The position numbers and the translations under genes are program-made. The notes under the pieces were generated by a model. That model saw only the letters and a list, made by a program, of their open reading frames with translations. It did no database searches and had not been told where the DNA came from. Of a DNA stretch of 64,000 bases, positions 35,233 to 43,617 are shown in pieces. How positions within the stretch are numbered: position 1 is the stretch's first letter; every line of letters begins with the position of its first letter. The DNA comes from Salinisphaeraceae bacterium (GTDB lineage: Bacteria > Pseudomonadota > Gammaproteobacteria > Nevskiales > Salinisphaeraceae). Where the stretch lies: the NCBI GenBank assembly GCA_002683405.1, contig NYTH01000030.1, positions 33,300 through 97,299 of the forward strand. The letters run 5' to 3'.

Positions 35233-36189
35233 ATGCTCTGGACCCTGTTCTATTTCCACGTCACGCAGTCGCTGGCGCTGGGCGCCTGGGGGCTGGCCAA
35301 CGGCACCGGCTTCTTGCGCGGCTTTGCGAGCTGCTTCTTCTTCGGGCCGCTGCTCGGCGGCCTCTACCTGTGGTGGCAGGGGCGCCTGCAGCAGCGCTAT
35401 CGACGCTGGCCGAGCGGCGAAGGCGACTATGCCTGCATCGAAAGCGGCGACGGCCTGTACTGCCAATTTCGCCGCACGCAAATAGGCGGCGCCGGGCCGG
35501 GCGCCCGGCGGCAGGTCTACTGGCAACTGCCCTCCGGCCCGCCCCCCGAGGCCGGCTGGCCCGTGGTCTTCATGTTTCAGGGGACCGGGCATCCGGCCCG
35601 GCTGTTCTTCGGCGCGCCGGCCGACGCGCCCTATGGCGGCCTGCATCAGGTGCGGGCCGTCCGGGCGCTGCTTGATACGGGCTTTGCGGTGGTCGCGCCC
35701 GACGCCTGGGGCGGCATCTGCTGGATGACCAACCTGTTCGGCTTCCGGTACGGCTGGCGCAGCCGGCTCAATCCGGATGTCCGATTTCTCGAAGCGCTAT
35801 TCGAGACGGTGCGAGCCGGGGGCCTCGGGCCCCTGGACCCGAATCGATGGTACGCGGCCGGGCTGTCCAGCGGCGGTTACATGGCCAGCCGCATGGCGGT
35901 GGAATACCCGACCGAATTCAGGGCGATCTGCGTGATGTCGGCGGGCTACGCGAGCTGGTCCGGGCGCTACGGCCGTATGGTCAAACGTCTGCCTGACAGG
36001 CACCCGCCCACGCTGTTCATCCATGGCCGGATGGATCGCACGACGCCGTTCGAGCGCATGCTCGTCTACCGCGACCGGCTTGCGCAGGCCGGCGTGCCGA
36101 CCGACGTCATGGACGACCCGGCGGAAAGCCACGCCTGCCTGGCGGGTGCCGGCGAGCGCATGACCGCCTGGTTCAATCGCTACGCCTGA
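35233..36189 (+). CDS. membrane-anchored alpha/beta-hydrolase (PHB-depolymerase-like esterase)
   Basis: The 318-residue protein has an N-terminal hydrophobic region (residues 1-50) and an alpha/beta-hydrolase domain. The nucleophile elbow is GLSSGG, the acid is in LFIHGRMDRTTPF, and the late histidine is in AESHACLAG. This pattern is shared with polyhydroxybutyrate depolymerase/feruloyl-esterase-like (LpqC) enzymes. The substrate is not evident. It lies 68 bases after the DUF1631 gene, and its last 10 bases overlap the convergent hydrolase gene. Confidence 0.8.
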   Translation: MLWTLFYFHVTQSLALGAWGLANGTGFLRGFASCFFFGPLLGGLYLWWQGRLQQRYRRWPSGEGDYACIESGDGLYCQFRRTQIGGAGPGARRQVYWQLPSGPPPEAGWPVVFMFQGTGHPARLFFGAPADAPYGGLHQVRAVRALLDTGFAVVAPDAWGGICWMTNLFGFRYGWRSRLNPDVRFLEALFETVRAGGLGPLDPNRWYAAGLSSGGYMASRMAVEYPTEFRAICVMSAGYASWSGRYGRMVKRLPDRHPPTLFIHGRMDRTTPFERMLVYRDRLAQAGVPTDVMDDPAESHACLAGAGERMTAWFNRYA

Positions 36190-38357
36190 GACTCGGCGCC
36201 TGCCTCGAGCAGGGCCACGCTCACGATGCCCGCCTGCAAGCGCTCGCGCCAGCCGCGGGGTTTGTGCAGCCCCATGCGCGACAGCAACGCGCCGTGCGCC
36301 GCCGGGGGTCGCCGGAACACGCCCGCATGGCGCAGCAGGCTGCGTGCCCGGCCCCAGCGGTCAAGCGCCTGAAAGCCGCGCAGCGCCCGCATGAGCGTAA
36401 TCTCCTCGGCGGACAATTCGCTGCCGAAGGGAAAGGCCGGAAAGCCCCCGGCGCCGACGGTGGCCAGGCGTTGGCCGAGCGCTTCGGGGCGATTGTCCCG
36501 GGCCCAGGGCGAAATTTCATGCGTATCCGGCAGCTTGCCGGCCGCCACCGCCTGCTTGAGCAGTGCCGGCTGAAAGCGCGAATCAGCGATATCCAGCAGG
36601 CGCGCAATTACCTGACTGTCCGTGGCGCCGCGCAGATCGGCCACGCCGTATTCGGTGGCCACGATATCGCGCAGATGCCGCGGAATCGTGACGTGGCCGT
36701 AGGCCCAGACCACGTTGGATTCGAGCGTCTGGCCCTGCCCCCGGGTGGCCCGAATGCACAGGATCGAACGCGCTTCGGGCAGGGCATGCGCCTGGGCCAC
36801 GAAGTTGTACTGCCCGCCCACGCCGGAGAGCACCTGGCCGCTTTCCAGACCGTCGGACACGACCGACCCCATCAGCGTGACCTTCAGCCCCGTGTTCACG
36901 AACCGGGCATGACGGCGCTGGGCCACGCGCAGGGGCTCGTTGCCGTTGAGCTGATTGATCTGGGCCACACCGGTCATGCAGATCAGGTCTCGCTCGGCCG
37001 GCGGCAGAGCCCGAAGGCGCTCGTAAAAACCCTCCCCGCCCAGGAAAAAGCCGCCGTGGATCAGCGTGGCGTCCCGCAGCTCGCTGCCTAGGCAGTGATC
37101 GGCGATGGCCTGCAGATTTTCCTCGCGCGACAGGTCTGCCTCGATGCCGGGCAAACCCTCCCGCTGTAGCGTGCCGGCCGCCCACTCGACGTCCGCCCGG
37201 AAGATACCGGCCTCGCGGAGCCAGTGGACGTCGTCGCGGCTCAACGGGTTGCCGACCAGCGACGCGTCCACCAGGGCATCCAGCATGGCCTCGTCGGGCC
37301 GCACGCCAATCCGGCCGTCATCCAGCAGCCGCTGCAGCCCGGCGTGGGGATAGACCCGTCTCTTGATCACCCCGGCGCGCTGCAGATGCAGATAGGCCTC
37401 CACCAGCATTTCGGTGCAGCCATACAGGCCGGCCCGGAACGGCGCGCGTCCGCCAAGCTGCTCCACCAGCGTATCGGGCAGACCAGGCATGGCCGCGATC
37501 GCCTGCCGGTAGCGGTTGTTGTCGTTCTCGCGCAGCCCGGCGCTCCAGGCGATCGCGTCGGACAGGGCGCCAATGCCGATCTGCAGCGTGCCGCCGTCTC
37601 GAAGCAACGCGGACACCTGCAGGCCAATGGCATGGTCCGCCGCAGACACCGGCGCCGCCGGCGTACCGAACAGGCGGTACTGGGCGGCCTCGCCCTCGAA
37701 CAGACCGTCGAACTGATCGACCGTTACCACCGCGTCCCGGCCCATGTAGGGCAGTGCGTCGCAGACCTGTCCGAGCACCGCTACCGGCAGCCCGTCTGCC
37801 CGGCGCTGCCGGATGTAGGGCAACATCTCCAGCGTGACGTCGGGATTGCTGCTCAGACTGACCTGCTCGGCGCTCCCGGTATCCGGATGCGGCGCGACCA
37901 GCTGCATGAACACGTTGATCTGGGCCGCCCGCAGATCGCGGCCCACATGGGTGTAATTGCTGCACAGATAGTCCTGCTGCGCCTGCGCCCGCCCCAGCAG
38001 GGTGGCCGGCTGAAAGAAGAACTCCGTGACGCGGATGTTGGCGGGCAGCGCGTCGCCACGCAGCGCCTCCCAGTAGTCCAGCGATTCGTACCCCTCAAAA
38101 AGCCGCGTCTGGATCGGCCCCGCCAGCCGCGCCTGCAGACCCTGCCCGACCGGCGGCGGCGCCAGCGTCAGCGCGGTGTACAGATGCAGCCGGACGGAGG
38201 GGTCGTCCACGGCTCGCCGATACAGCGCATTGAGCAGGGTGTTGGGCTTGCCCAGACCCAGCGGCACGGCCACGCGCAGTTCCCTGCCCACCTGCTCGAT
38301 CAGGGCATCCACACAGTCCTGGGCGGAGGCCCACCGCCGGGGCGCCGCGCCGCTCAT
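36180..38357 (-). CDS. acetyl-CoA hydrolase/transferase family protein, long form
   Basis: The 725-residue protein has the family I CoA-transferase/hydrolase fold. The N-terminal domain starts VAVPLGLGKPNTLLNALYR, and the central GGTLQIGIGALSDAI segment and the C-terminal AcetylCoA_hyd_C part (MTGVAQINQLNGNE, GVGGQYNFVAQA, ATEYGVADLRGATDSQVIARL) follow. It could move CoA between acetate and another acid, or hydrolyse acetyl-CoA. It is longer than classical enzymes of about 500 residues. The real start is ATG 38357, which overlaps the dusB stop (ATGA); the frame extends back into dusB only as shadow. Confidence 0.83.
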   Translation of the reverse strand: MSGAAPRRWASAQDCVDALIEQVGRELRVAVPLGLGKPNTLLNALYRRAVDDPSVRLHLYTALTLAPPPVGQGLQARLAGPIQTRLFEGYESLDYWEALRGDALPANIRVTEFFFQPATLLGRAQAQQDYLCSNYTHVGRDLRAAQINVFMQLVAPHPDTGSAEQVSLSSNPDVTLEMLPYIRQRRADGLPVAVLGQVCDALPYMGRDAVVTVDQFDGLFEGEAAQYRLFGTPAAPVSAADHAIGLQVSALLRDGGTLQIGIGALSDAIAWSAGLRENDNNRYRQAIAAMPGLPDTLVEQLGGRAPFRAGLYGCTEMLVEAYLHLQRAGVIKRRVYPHAGLQRLLDDGRIGVRPDEAMLDALVDASLVGNPLSRDDVHWLREAGIFRADVEWAAGTLQREGLPGIEADLSREENLQAIADHCLGSELRDATLIHGGFFLGGEGFYERLRALPPAERDLICMTGVAQINQLNGNEPLRVAQRRHARFVNTGLKVTLMGSVVSDGLESGQVLSGVGGQYNFVAQAHALPEARSILCIRATRGQGQTLESNVVWAYGHVTIPRHLRDIVATEYGVADLRGATDSQVIARLLDIADSRFQPALLKQAVAAGKLPDTHEISPWARDNRPEALGQRLATVGAGGFPAFPFGSELSAEEITLMRALRGFQALDRWGRARSLLRHAGVFRRPPAAHGALLSRMGLHKPRGWRERLQAGIVSVALLEAGAESQA

Positions 38358-39331
38358 GCGGCCGCCCGCGCGCGCAGATCGAAGGTGCGCAGAAAAAGAT
38401 GCCGCTGTCGGGCGCTGGACTCTGCCTGCATGATGTCGGGCCGCAGCGCCGCGGCATCGGGCACCCGCTCGAAATACCAGTTCAGGTGCTTGCGGGCCAT
38501 GCGCACCCCGTCGCGCTCGCCGTAGAAATCGTGAATCTGCTCGAGCAATCCGGCCAGCAGCTCGTACTCCTCGTCCAGCGTCGGCGGTGGCAGGTGCCGT
38601 CCGGTGTCCAGAAAATGCTGAATTTCGCGAAACAGCCAGGGTCGACGGCAGGCCGCGCGGCCGATCATCAAGCCGTTTGCCCCCGATTCCGCCAGCACAC
38701 GCGCCGCCGATTCCGGGGAATCGATGTCGCCATTGGCGATCAGCGGTAGCCGGCACTGCGCGCGAATACCCCTGATACTGTGGTGCTCGGCCCGTCCCTC
38801 GAAGCGCTGCGCGCGGGTGCGGCCATGCAGGGTGAGTACCGCAATGCCGCAAGCCTCTGCCAGCGCGGCGATACGCAGGCAGTTGCGCCGATCCTCGTCG
38901 GGCCCGGTGCGCGTCTTGAGCGTCACCGGCACGTCCACGGCGCGCACAACCGCTTCCAGGATGCGGCCGACCAGCGGTTCGTTTTCGAGCAGGGCCGATC
39001 CCGCCGCCTTGCGACAGACCTTCTTGGCCGGACAGCCCATGTTGATATCGATGATGTCGGCCCCCGCGTCCACGTTGCGGCGCGCGGCTTCGGCCATGTC
39101 CACCGGACACCCGCCGGCAATCTGCACGATGCGCGGAGACGGCTCGCCGCTGTGATCCAGCCGCAGACGGCTCTTGCGGGTGCCTACGGTGCGCGGATTC
39201 GAGGCCACCATCTCGCTCACGCTCAACCCCGCACCCAGCGCTCGACACAGCTGCCGAAACGGTCGATCGCTGACACCGGCCATCGGTGCCGCGATAAGCC
39301 GGTTGGTCATGTTGAATCCCGCGTACTCCAT
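38354..39331 (-). CDS. dusB: tRNA-dihydrouridine synthase B
   Basis: The 325-residue flavoenzyme reduces specific uridines in the tRNA D-loop. Family signatures are LIAAPMAGVSDRPFR, the catalytic cysteine segment INMGCPAKKVCRKAAGS, TLKTRTG, LTLHGRTRAQRF and IANGDIDSPESA. KKVC after GCPA points to the DusB subgroup. ATG 39331 gives the usual length; an upstream frame extension (to 39433) lies in the inverted-repeat element. In many relatives dusB precedes fis; here the co-translated partner is the CoA hydrolase instead. Confidence 0.92.
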   Translation of the reverse strand: MEYAGFNMTNRLIAAPMAGVSDRPFRQLCRALGAGLSVSEMVASNPRTVGTRKSRLRLDHSGEPSPRIVQIAGGCPVDMAEAARRNVDAGADIIDINMGCPAKKVCRKAAGSALLENEPLVGRILEAVVRAVDVPVTLKTRTGPDEDRRNCLRIAALAEACGIAVLTLHGRTRAQRFEGRAEHHSIRGIRAQCRLPLIANGDIDSPESAARVLAESGANGLMIGRAACRRPWLFREIQHFLDTGRHLPPPTLDEEYELLAGLLEQIHDFYGERDGVRMARKHLNWYFERVPDAAALRPDIMQAESSARQRHLFLRTFDLRARAAA

Positions 39332-39346
39332 GGCGGCGCAGTTTAA

Positions 39347-39777
39347 CCCGGATATTTCATGAGGGATCGCGAGTGATTTGCCCCTGGAATAATATTTAGG
39401 GCGCAGCAAGTAGCGCGCGGTCTTGGAGCGCAAACCCTAGCCGTAGCTATTGCCCCGAGAGGCAGAGCGGGGCCCCACCGCAAGATGGGGTGCGACCCTC
39501 GTAGGGGCAAATGAGTCCGAGCTTTGACGCTCGGGGCTCGCCCGCCCGCCGGCGGCTGCATCCCCAGCAAGCTGGGGCCCCTGCGCTTCGCCTCGGGCGG
39601 GCTTTGCGTGAAAGACAAGCGATACGCCGCGCCCCATAATCTACACGGCGCAAGGCACCGCGATAGATTGGCGCCGAATCCAGACTGTACCGTCTGGAAT
39701 CCCCTAAAATGGGCTTTGTTCTCATGCGCATCAATCGTTCACACGCCAGCGCCAATCGCCCTCGTGAAATATCCGGG
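39347..39777. mobile_element. inverted-repeat-bounded non-coding element (MITE-like)
   Basis: The 19-base end CCCGGATATTTCATGAGGG (39347-39365) is matched by its reverse complement at 39759-39777 with one mismatch. Between them are about 390 bases with stretches of short GC-rich repeats (for example GCCCCACCGCAAGATGGGGT and GGGCTCGCCCGCC), but no convincing gene. The short reading frames inside have no recognisable domain. The element fills nearly all of the 39332-39875 gap between dusB and the BON gene. No clear target duplication is seen. It may be a MITE or the remnant of an insertion sequence. Confidence 0.6.
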
Positions 39778-39875
39778 ATAACCGGGCTTGCGTGTTCTGC
39801 CCATGGGTGGCGCGGTGGCGATTATGGTAGCTTTGCCGGCAAATCAACCGCCTTTTTCAACGGAGCTAGTCAACC

Positions 39876-40409
39876 ATGCAACACGGTCGCCCCCACGCTT
39901 TTCGACTCCTCGCCGTTTCCCTGGCCGTGACCGGCACGCTGATGATGAGCGGTTGTGGCAACGACGCGCAGGAACGCTACGACGACGCGACCGAAGCGCT
40001 GGAAAAGGCGCGCGAGAGCCGCAACGAAGCGCGCGAAAACCTGCAGGCCAAGCAGGACGAACTGCAGGCCCTTCAGGACAAACTGAACAAGGCCGAGGAA
40101 AAGCTGGAGGACGCCCGCGAGGATCTTCGGCAGGCCGAGGCCAACGTCAACAAGAATGTGACCGACGAAGTGCTGTTCCGCTCCATCCAGCGCAAGCTGC
40201 TCAACGAGGAGCGTTTCGGCGAAGCGGCCATTTCCGTGGGCGTGTCCGACCGGGTCGTGACGCTCACCGGCACCGTCCCCGATGCCAGAACACACAAGGC
40301 GGCGCTGAAAGTGGCAAGCGGTCAGTCCGGCGTGAAGGAAGTGGTCGATTTCCTGGAAGTCACCGGCGCCGACGGCAAGCAGAAGAACGGCGGCTCGACG
40401 CAGAAGTAG
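39876..40409 (+). CDS. coiled-coil BON-domain lipoprotein
   Basis: The 177-residue product has a lipoprotein signal with lipobox MMSGC (Cys27). A charged alpha-helical coiled coil follows (roughly residues 30-92, RYDDATEALEKARESRNEAR and onward), then one BON domain (about 97-165; VGVSDRVVTLTGTVPDA). BON domains bind phospholipid or peptidoglycan-associated surfaces, as in OsmY and DolP. A role in envelope integrity is an inference. GGAG lies 11 bases upstream, and a TATGGT at 39823-39828 may be the -10 element. Confidence 0.85.
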   Translation: MQHGRPHAFRLLAVSLAVTGTLMMSGCGNDAQERYDDATEALEKARESRNEARENLQAKQDELQALQDKLNKAEEKLEDAREDLRQAEANVNKNVTDEVLFRSIQRKLLNEERFGEAAISVGVSDRVVTLTGTVPDARTHKAALKVASGQSGVKEVVDFLEVTGADGKQKNGGSTQK

Positions 40410-40415
40410 CAGCCC

Positions 40416-40757
40416 ATGTTCACGGTTTCGGCACTGCTGCTGTTCATCCTCGTGATGCTCGGCGGCTCCTGGATGATGATGCAGCTGGTCAATGGTCGGC
40501 CCGTACCGCCGCTGGTCAAGCACGGCCACGGCGTGGCCGCGGCGGTGGGCCTGGCGCTGCTGGTCAAGGCGGCCGTGGATACGCGCAGCATGACGCTGTT
40601 CCTGTCGGCGGCAATCCTGCTCAGCGGGTTTCTGGGCGGACTACTGCTGTTCGGCTTCGTGTTCCGCGGCCGTCGGACGCCCGGCGCCCTGGTCGTGATG
40701 CACGCCTCGCTTGGCACGCTGGGCGTGCTGCTTCTGGCCTACGCAGCCGTCGGCTAG
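40416..40757 (+). CDS. small integral membrane protein of unknown function
   Basis: I do not recognise the family. The 113-residue protein has about four hydrophobic segments (ALLLFILVMLGGSWMMM, VAAAVGLALLVKAAV, LFLSAAILLSGFLGGLLLFGF and VVMHASLGTLGVLLLAYAA) separated by short basic loops. It starts 6 bases after the BON gene, so the two are probably co-transcribed and co-translated. Confidence 0.72.
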   Translation: MFTVSALLLFILVMLGGSWMMMQLVNGRPVPPLVKHGHGVAAAVGLALLVKAAVDTRSMTLFLSAAILLSGFLGGLLLFGFVFRGRRTPGALVVMHASLGTLGVLLLAYAAVG

Positions 40758-40814
40758 CGGGGCACGCACGGGCCGGCAATCGTCGCCGACCCGACGTGAC
40801 CCGGGTCCGAACGG

Positions 40815-42140
40815 CTAGCCGGGCTGCCGACCCGTCTGGACGCCCTTGGGCACCTTTTTCTGAAACGACTTGATGCGCCAGGCGCTTTTCAGCTCGTTGC
40901 TCAGGTGCCAGAGCAGCCCGCCCAGCGCCGAGCGCTCCATTTTCGGCTCGTGGCCGCGCCCGATGCGATGGAGCTGGTTGTAGTACCAGCCCATCATGCC
41001 GAAGATATTCACCAGCTTGACCGTGAAGGAACTGGAATCGGCCCCCAGCGCGCCGTTGCCCACCTTCAGGTGCTGCTCGTGCTGGGGCAGCGTATCGAGA
41101 CGACCTTCGAACAGCTGTTTCACCGAGTCCGGCTCGGCCACTACAGGGCGGGCTACGCCGATGAGGTCCAGATCATCGTCGGCCAGCGCCTGCTCCATGA
41201 CCGCGCGGGACCGGAAGCCGCCGGTCACCATCAGCGGAATACGACAGACCTTGCGCACGGCCTTGGCGTAATCCAGAAAATAGGCTTCCCGGCGCCGGGT
41301 ACTTTCCGAGCGATCATCCAGGGTTGATTCGCGGCCGCTCTTGCCCGTGAGCACCGGCTGCTCGTAGCTGCCGCCGGATATTTCCAGCAGGTCCAGCGTG
41401 CTGTCGTTGAGCCACTCCACCAGCTTCAGGCAGTCATCGAAGGAAAAGCCGCCCTTCTGAAAATCCGCGGAATTGAGCTTGATGCAGACCGGAAACTCCG
41501 GCCCCACTGCCGCGCGCACGGCCTTGATCGATTCGAGCAGAAAACGCGCGCGATTCTCAAGCGAGCCGCCCCACTGATCAGTCCGCTGATTCACGACGGG
41601 CGACAGGAAGGAACTCATCAGATAGCCGTGCGCCGCGTGCAGCTGCACGCCGGTGAAGCCGGTTTCCTTGGCGACTTTCGCCGCGTAGGCGAAACGCTCT
41701 ATGTAATCGAGTATTTCGGCCTCCTCGAGCTCGCGCGGCTTCATGTAGCTGCCCAGCGCCTTGAGCTGGACCTGGGAGGGCGCCATGGGCTCCATGGTGA
41801 CCCACCAGGGCGACTGGCGGCCGGCGTGCGCGATCTGCATCCACAGATGATTGCCGCCCACCGTACCGGCCCGGGCCCAGGCCTTGAGCGCCTCGCGATC
41901 CTCGGCGCCGTCGATCGCCACGTTGCCGGGCCGTTCCAGCACCCGCCGGTCAATCTGCACGTTGCCGGTAATCAGCAGGCCGCAGCCGCCGTTCGACCAC
42001 AATTCGTAAAGATGCTGGTGGCCGGTGGTGGCGTTCAGCTGGCTGTCGGCCAGCCCCTCGGTCATCGCGGACTTGCCAATGCGATTGGGCAGGCTGGCCC
42101 CGCAGGGAAGCTGCAGGGGCTGCTGAAGCGGGTCACTCAT
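40815..42140 (-). CDS. NADH:flavin oxidoreductase / Old Yellow Enzyme family protein
   Basis: The 441-residue protein is a TIM-barrel FMN enzyme, with RIGKSAMTEGLAD near the start, LWMQIAHAGRQS, GVQLHAAHGYLMSSFLSPVVNQR and KLNSADFQKGG in the middle, and VTGGFRSRAVMEQAL for the phosphate site. The C-terminus is extended by about 70 residues. Members reduce activated alkenes or degrade xenobiotics and lipids; no substrate can be given. It is a single gene. Confidence 0.87.
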   Translation of the reverse strand: MSDPLQQPLQLPCGASLPNRIGKSAMTEGLADSQLNATTGHQHLYELWSNGGCGLLITGNVQIDRRVLERPGNVAIDGAEDREALKAWARAGTVGGNHLWMQIAHAGRQSPWWVTMEPMAPSQVQLKALGSYMKPRELEEAEILDYIERFAYAAKVAKETGFTGVQLHAAHGYLMSSFLSPVVNQRTDQWGGSLENRARFLLESIKAVRAAVGPEFPVCIKLNSADFQKGGFSFDDCLKLVEWLNDSTLDLLEISGGSYEQPVLTGKSGRESTLDDRSESTRRREAYFLDYAKAVRKVCRIPLMVTGGFRSRAVMEQALADDDLDLIGVARPVVAEPDSVKQLFEGRLDTLPQHEQHLKVGNGALGADSSSFTVKLVNIFGMMGWYYNQLHRIGRGHEPKMERSALGGLLWHLSNELKSAWRIKSFQKKVPKGVQTGRQPG

Positions 42141-42230
42141 GATGTTGCGCCTTCTTCGGCTGGAATGAGTCCACGAGCTTACAGCCTGACGCAGCGTGCC
42201 GGAAATCCCGGCCCCGCGGGCAACGGCGGA

Positions 42231-43577
42231 TCAGTCGCCGGGCATATGCATGGGGTCGGCGCCCTTGCCGGCGGACGTGTAAATGGCGTGGCTGGCGTGA
42301 TCGGTCGGCTCCCAGAGCGCCATCGCCCGGCTGACGTGTGCCTCGTCGATCATCTGCCCGCCGTGGCTGACGCAATCCACGAAGGCCGTTTCGGTCACGC
42401 GCATCAGCGCGCGGGTGTTGCCGTGCCACGGACAGGCCTTGATCATCTCCCAGGCCGCGTCGGTAATCCCCGGAGCCGGCGTCCAGGTGGTGCACTTGCC
42501 CGCCATGCGGTCAAGCGTGGCGGCGAGCACCGCGATCAGGTCCTCGCGACGGGCAGCCAGGTCGGCCAGATGCATGATCATGGCGCCCAGCCGGGCGTGC
42601 TCGTCGATGTTGATGGAGCTGATGAGCGTGTCCCAGTTGCGGTTGGAGGCGAATACCACCGCGCAGTTCAGCGGCTGCTTGGCCGAGGCGCCGTAAGGCA
42701 GGTACTGGCCGGAGTCGAGCGCTTCCATCAGCACTTCCATGACCGAACCCGACACGCCGTGCGATTCGTCCAGAAAGCACACGCCGTCGCGCGCGTGCGC
42801 AAAGGCCCCCGTGCGCGAGCCGGCGCCGGGGAAGGCGCCGGAGACGTGGCCACACAGCAGCGATTTCATGGCCGCCTTGTCGTCGGTGGCTTCCGAGGTG
42901 AGATTCACGGTCACGAAGTTGCCCTGCTTGCGGCACAGGTAGAAGTAGTAGGCCAGCGAGGTCTTGCCCGCGCCGGAGCCACCCAGCAGGTAGATGCGGG
43001 AGATGTTGTTGGTGGCCAGCGCCCGCAGGTAGGACAACAGACCCCGCAGCTCCGGACTCAGGCAGTAGAAGTACTTGAACTCGAGCGTATCCACTTCGGT
43101 GGACACGGGCATGGCGATGGTATTGGTCTCGGTCACGGGCTCGAGCTTGCCGGGCACCGCCGCGGCCACGGCGGCGGGATCGCTGTCCACGATCAGCCGC
43201 ACGCCGGCCAGGCTGTCGGCCCGGGCCTGCTCGTCCAGCCAGCCGCCGAAGGCCGTCAGGCGATCCGGTCTCAAACCGATGACAAGTACCGGCGTGCCAT
43301 CCTCGCGGGCCGCCCGGACGCGGTTGAGCTGCTCGACCACCGCGCTGAGCTGATCGGGCGCCAGATACAGCGCAAACACGGCGCGGGCGCGGGCCAGATC
43401 CCGCTCGGCCAGCCGGTCCGGCTGCTTGCGAATGACGGGCATCGGCGCTACCGACTGCTCCAGTTCGGCCAGGAAGCGGTCATCCTCGGCGCGGGCGTCC
43501 TGCGTCAGGAAAATCAGCTCGCCCTGGCTGGCCTGCGAGTGCTCTGCGTCGTGCGCTTTCTTTTTGCTGCCGAACAT
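42231..43577 (-). CDS. AAA+ ATPase resembling sigma-54 enhancer-binding proteins, without DNA-binding domain
   Basis: The 448-residue protein has an N-terminal region of about 160 residues without a clear phospho-acceptor. A central AAA+ domain then shows Walker A GGSGAGKTS (199-207), the motif GAFPGA (247-252) where enhancer-binding proteins have GAFTGA, and Walker B VCFLDE (266-271). The C-terminus lacks the helix-turn-helix expected of a transcription activator, and the usual arginine-finger block before LAARREDL is altered. ATG 43577 is preferred because AAGGGAGA lies 11 bases upstream; further in-frame ATGs overlap dinB. Its role is unknown. Confidence 0.72.
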   Translation of the reverse strand: MFGSKKKAHDAEHSQASQGELIFLTQDARAEDDRFLAELEQSVAPMPVIRKQPDRLAERDLARARAVFALYLAPDQLSAVVEQLNRVRAAREDGTPVLVIGLRPDRLTAFGGWLDEQARADSLAGVRLIVDSDPAAVAAAVPGKLEPVTETNTIAMPVSTEVDTLEFKYFYCLSPELRGLLSYLRALATNNISRIYLLGGSGAGKTSLAYYFYLCRKQGNFVTVNLTSEATDDKAAMKSLLCGHVSGAFPGAGSRTGAFAHARDGVCFLDESHGVSGSVMEVLMEALDSGQYLPYGASAKQPLNCAVVFASNRNWDTLISSINIDEHARLGAMIMHLADLAARREDLIAVLAATLDRMAGKCTTWTPAPGITDAAWEMIKACPWHGNTRALMRVTETAFVDCVSHGGQMIDEAHVSRAMALWEPTDHASHAIYTSAGKGADPMHMPGD

Positions 43578-43617
43578 GCTGCGAAAGTCTCCCTTCTGGT
43601 ACCGCGATATGGGGGTG

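Noticed and set aside
39343..39930. Short open frames on both strands inside the inverted-repeat element
   Set aside because: They have no domain, no ribosome-binding site and repeat-like composition.
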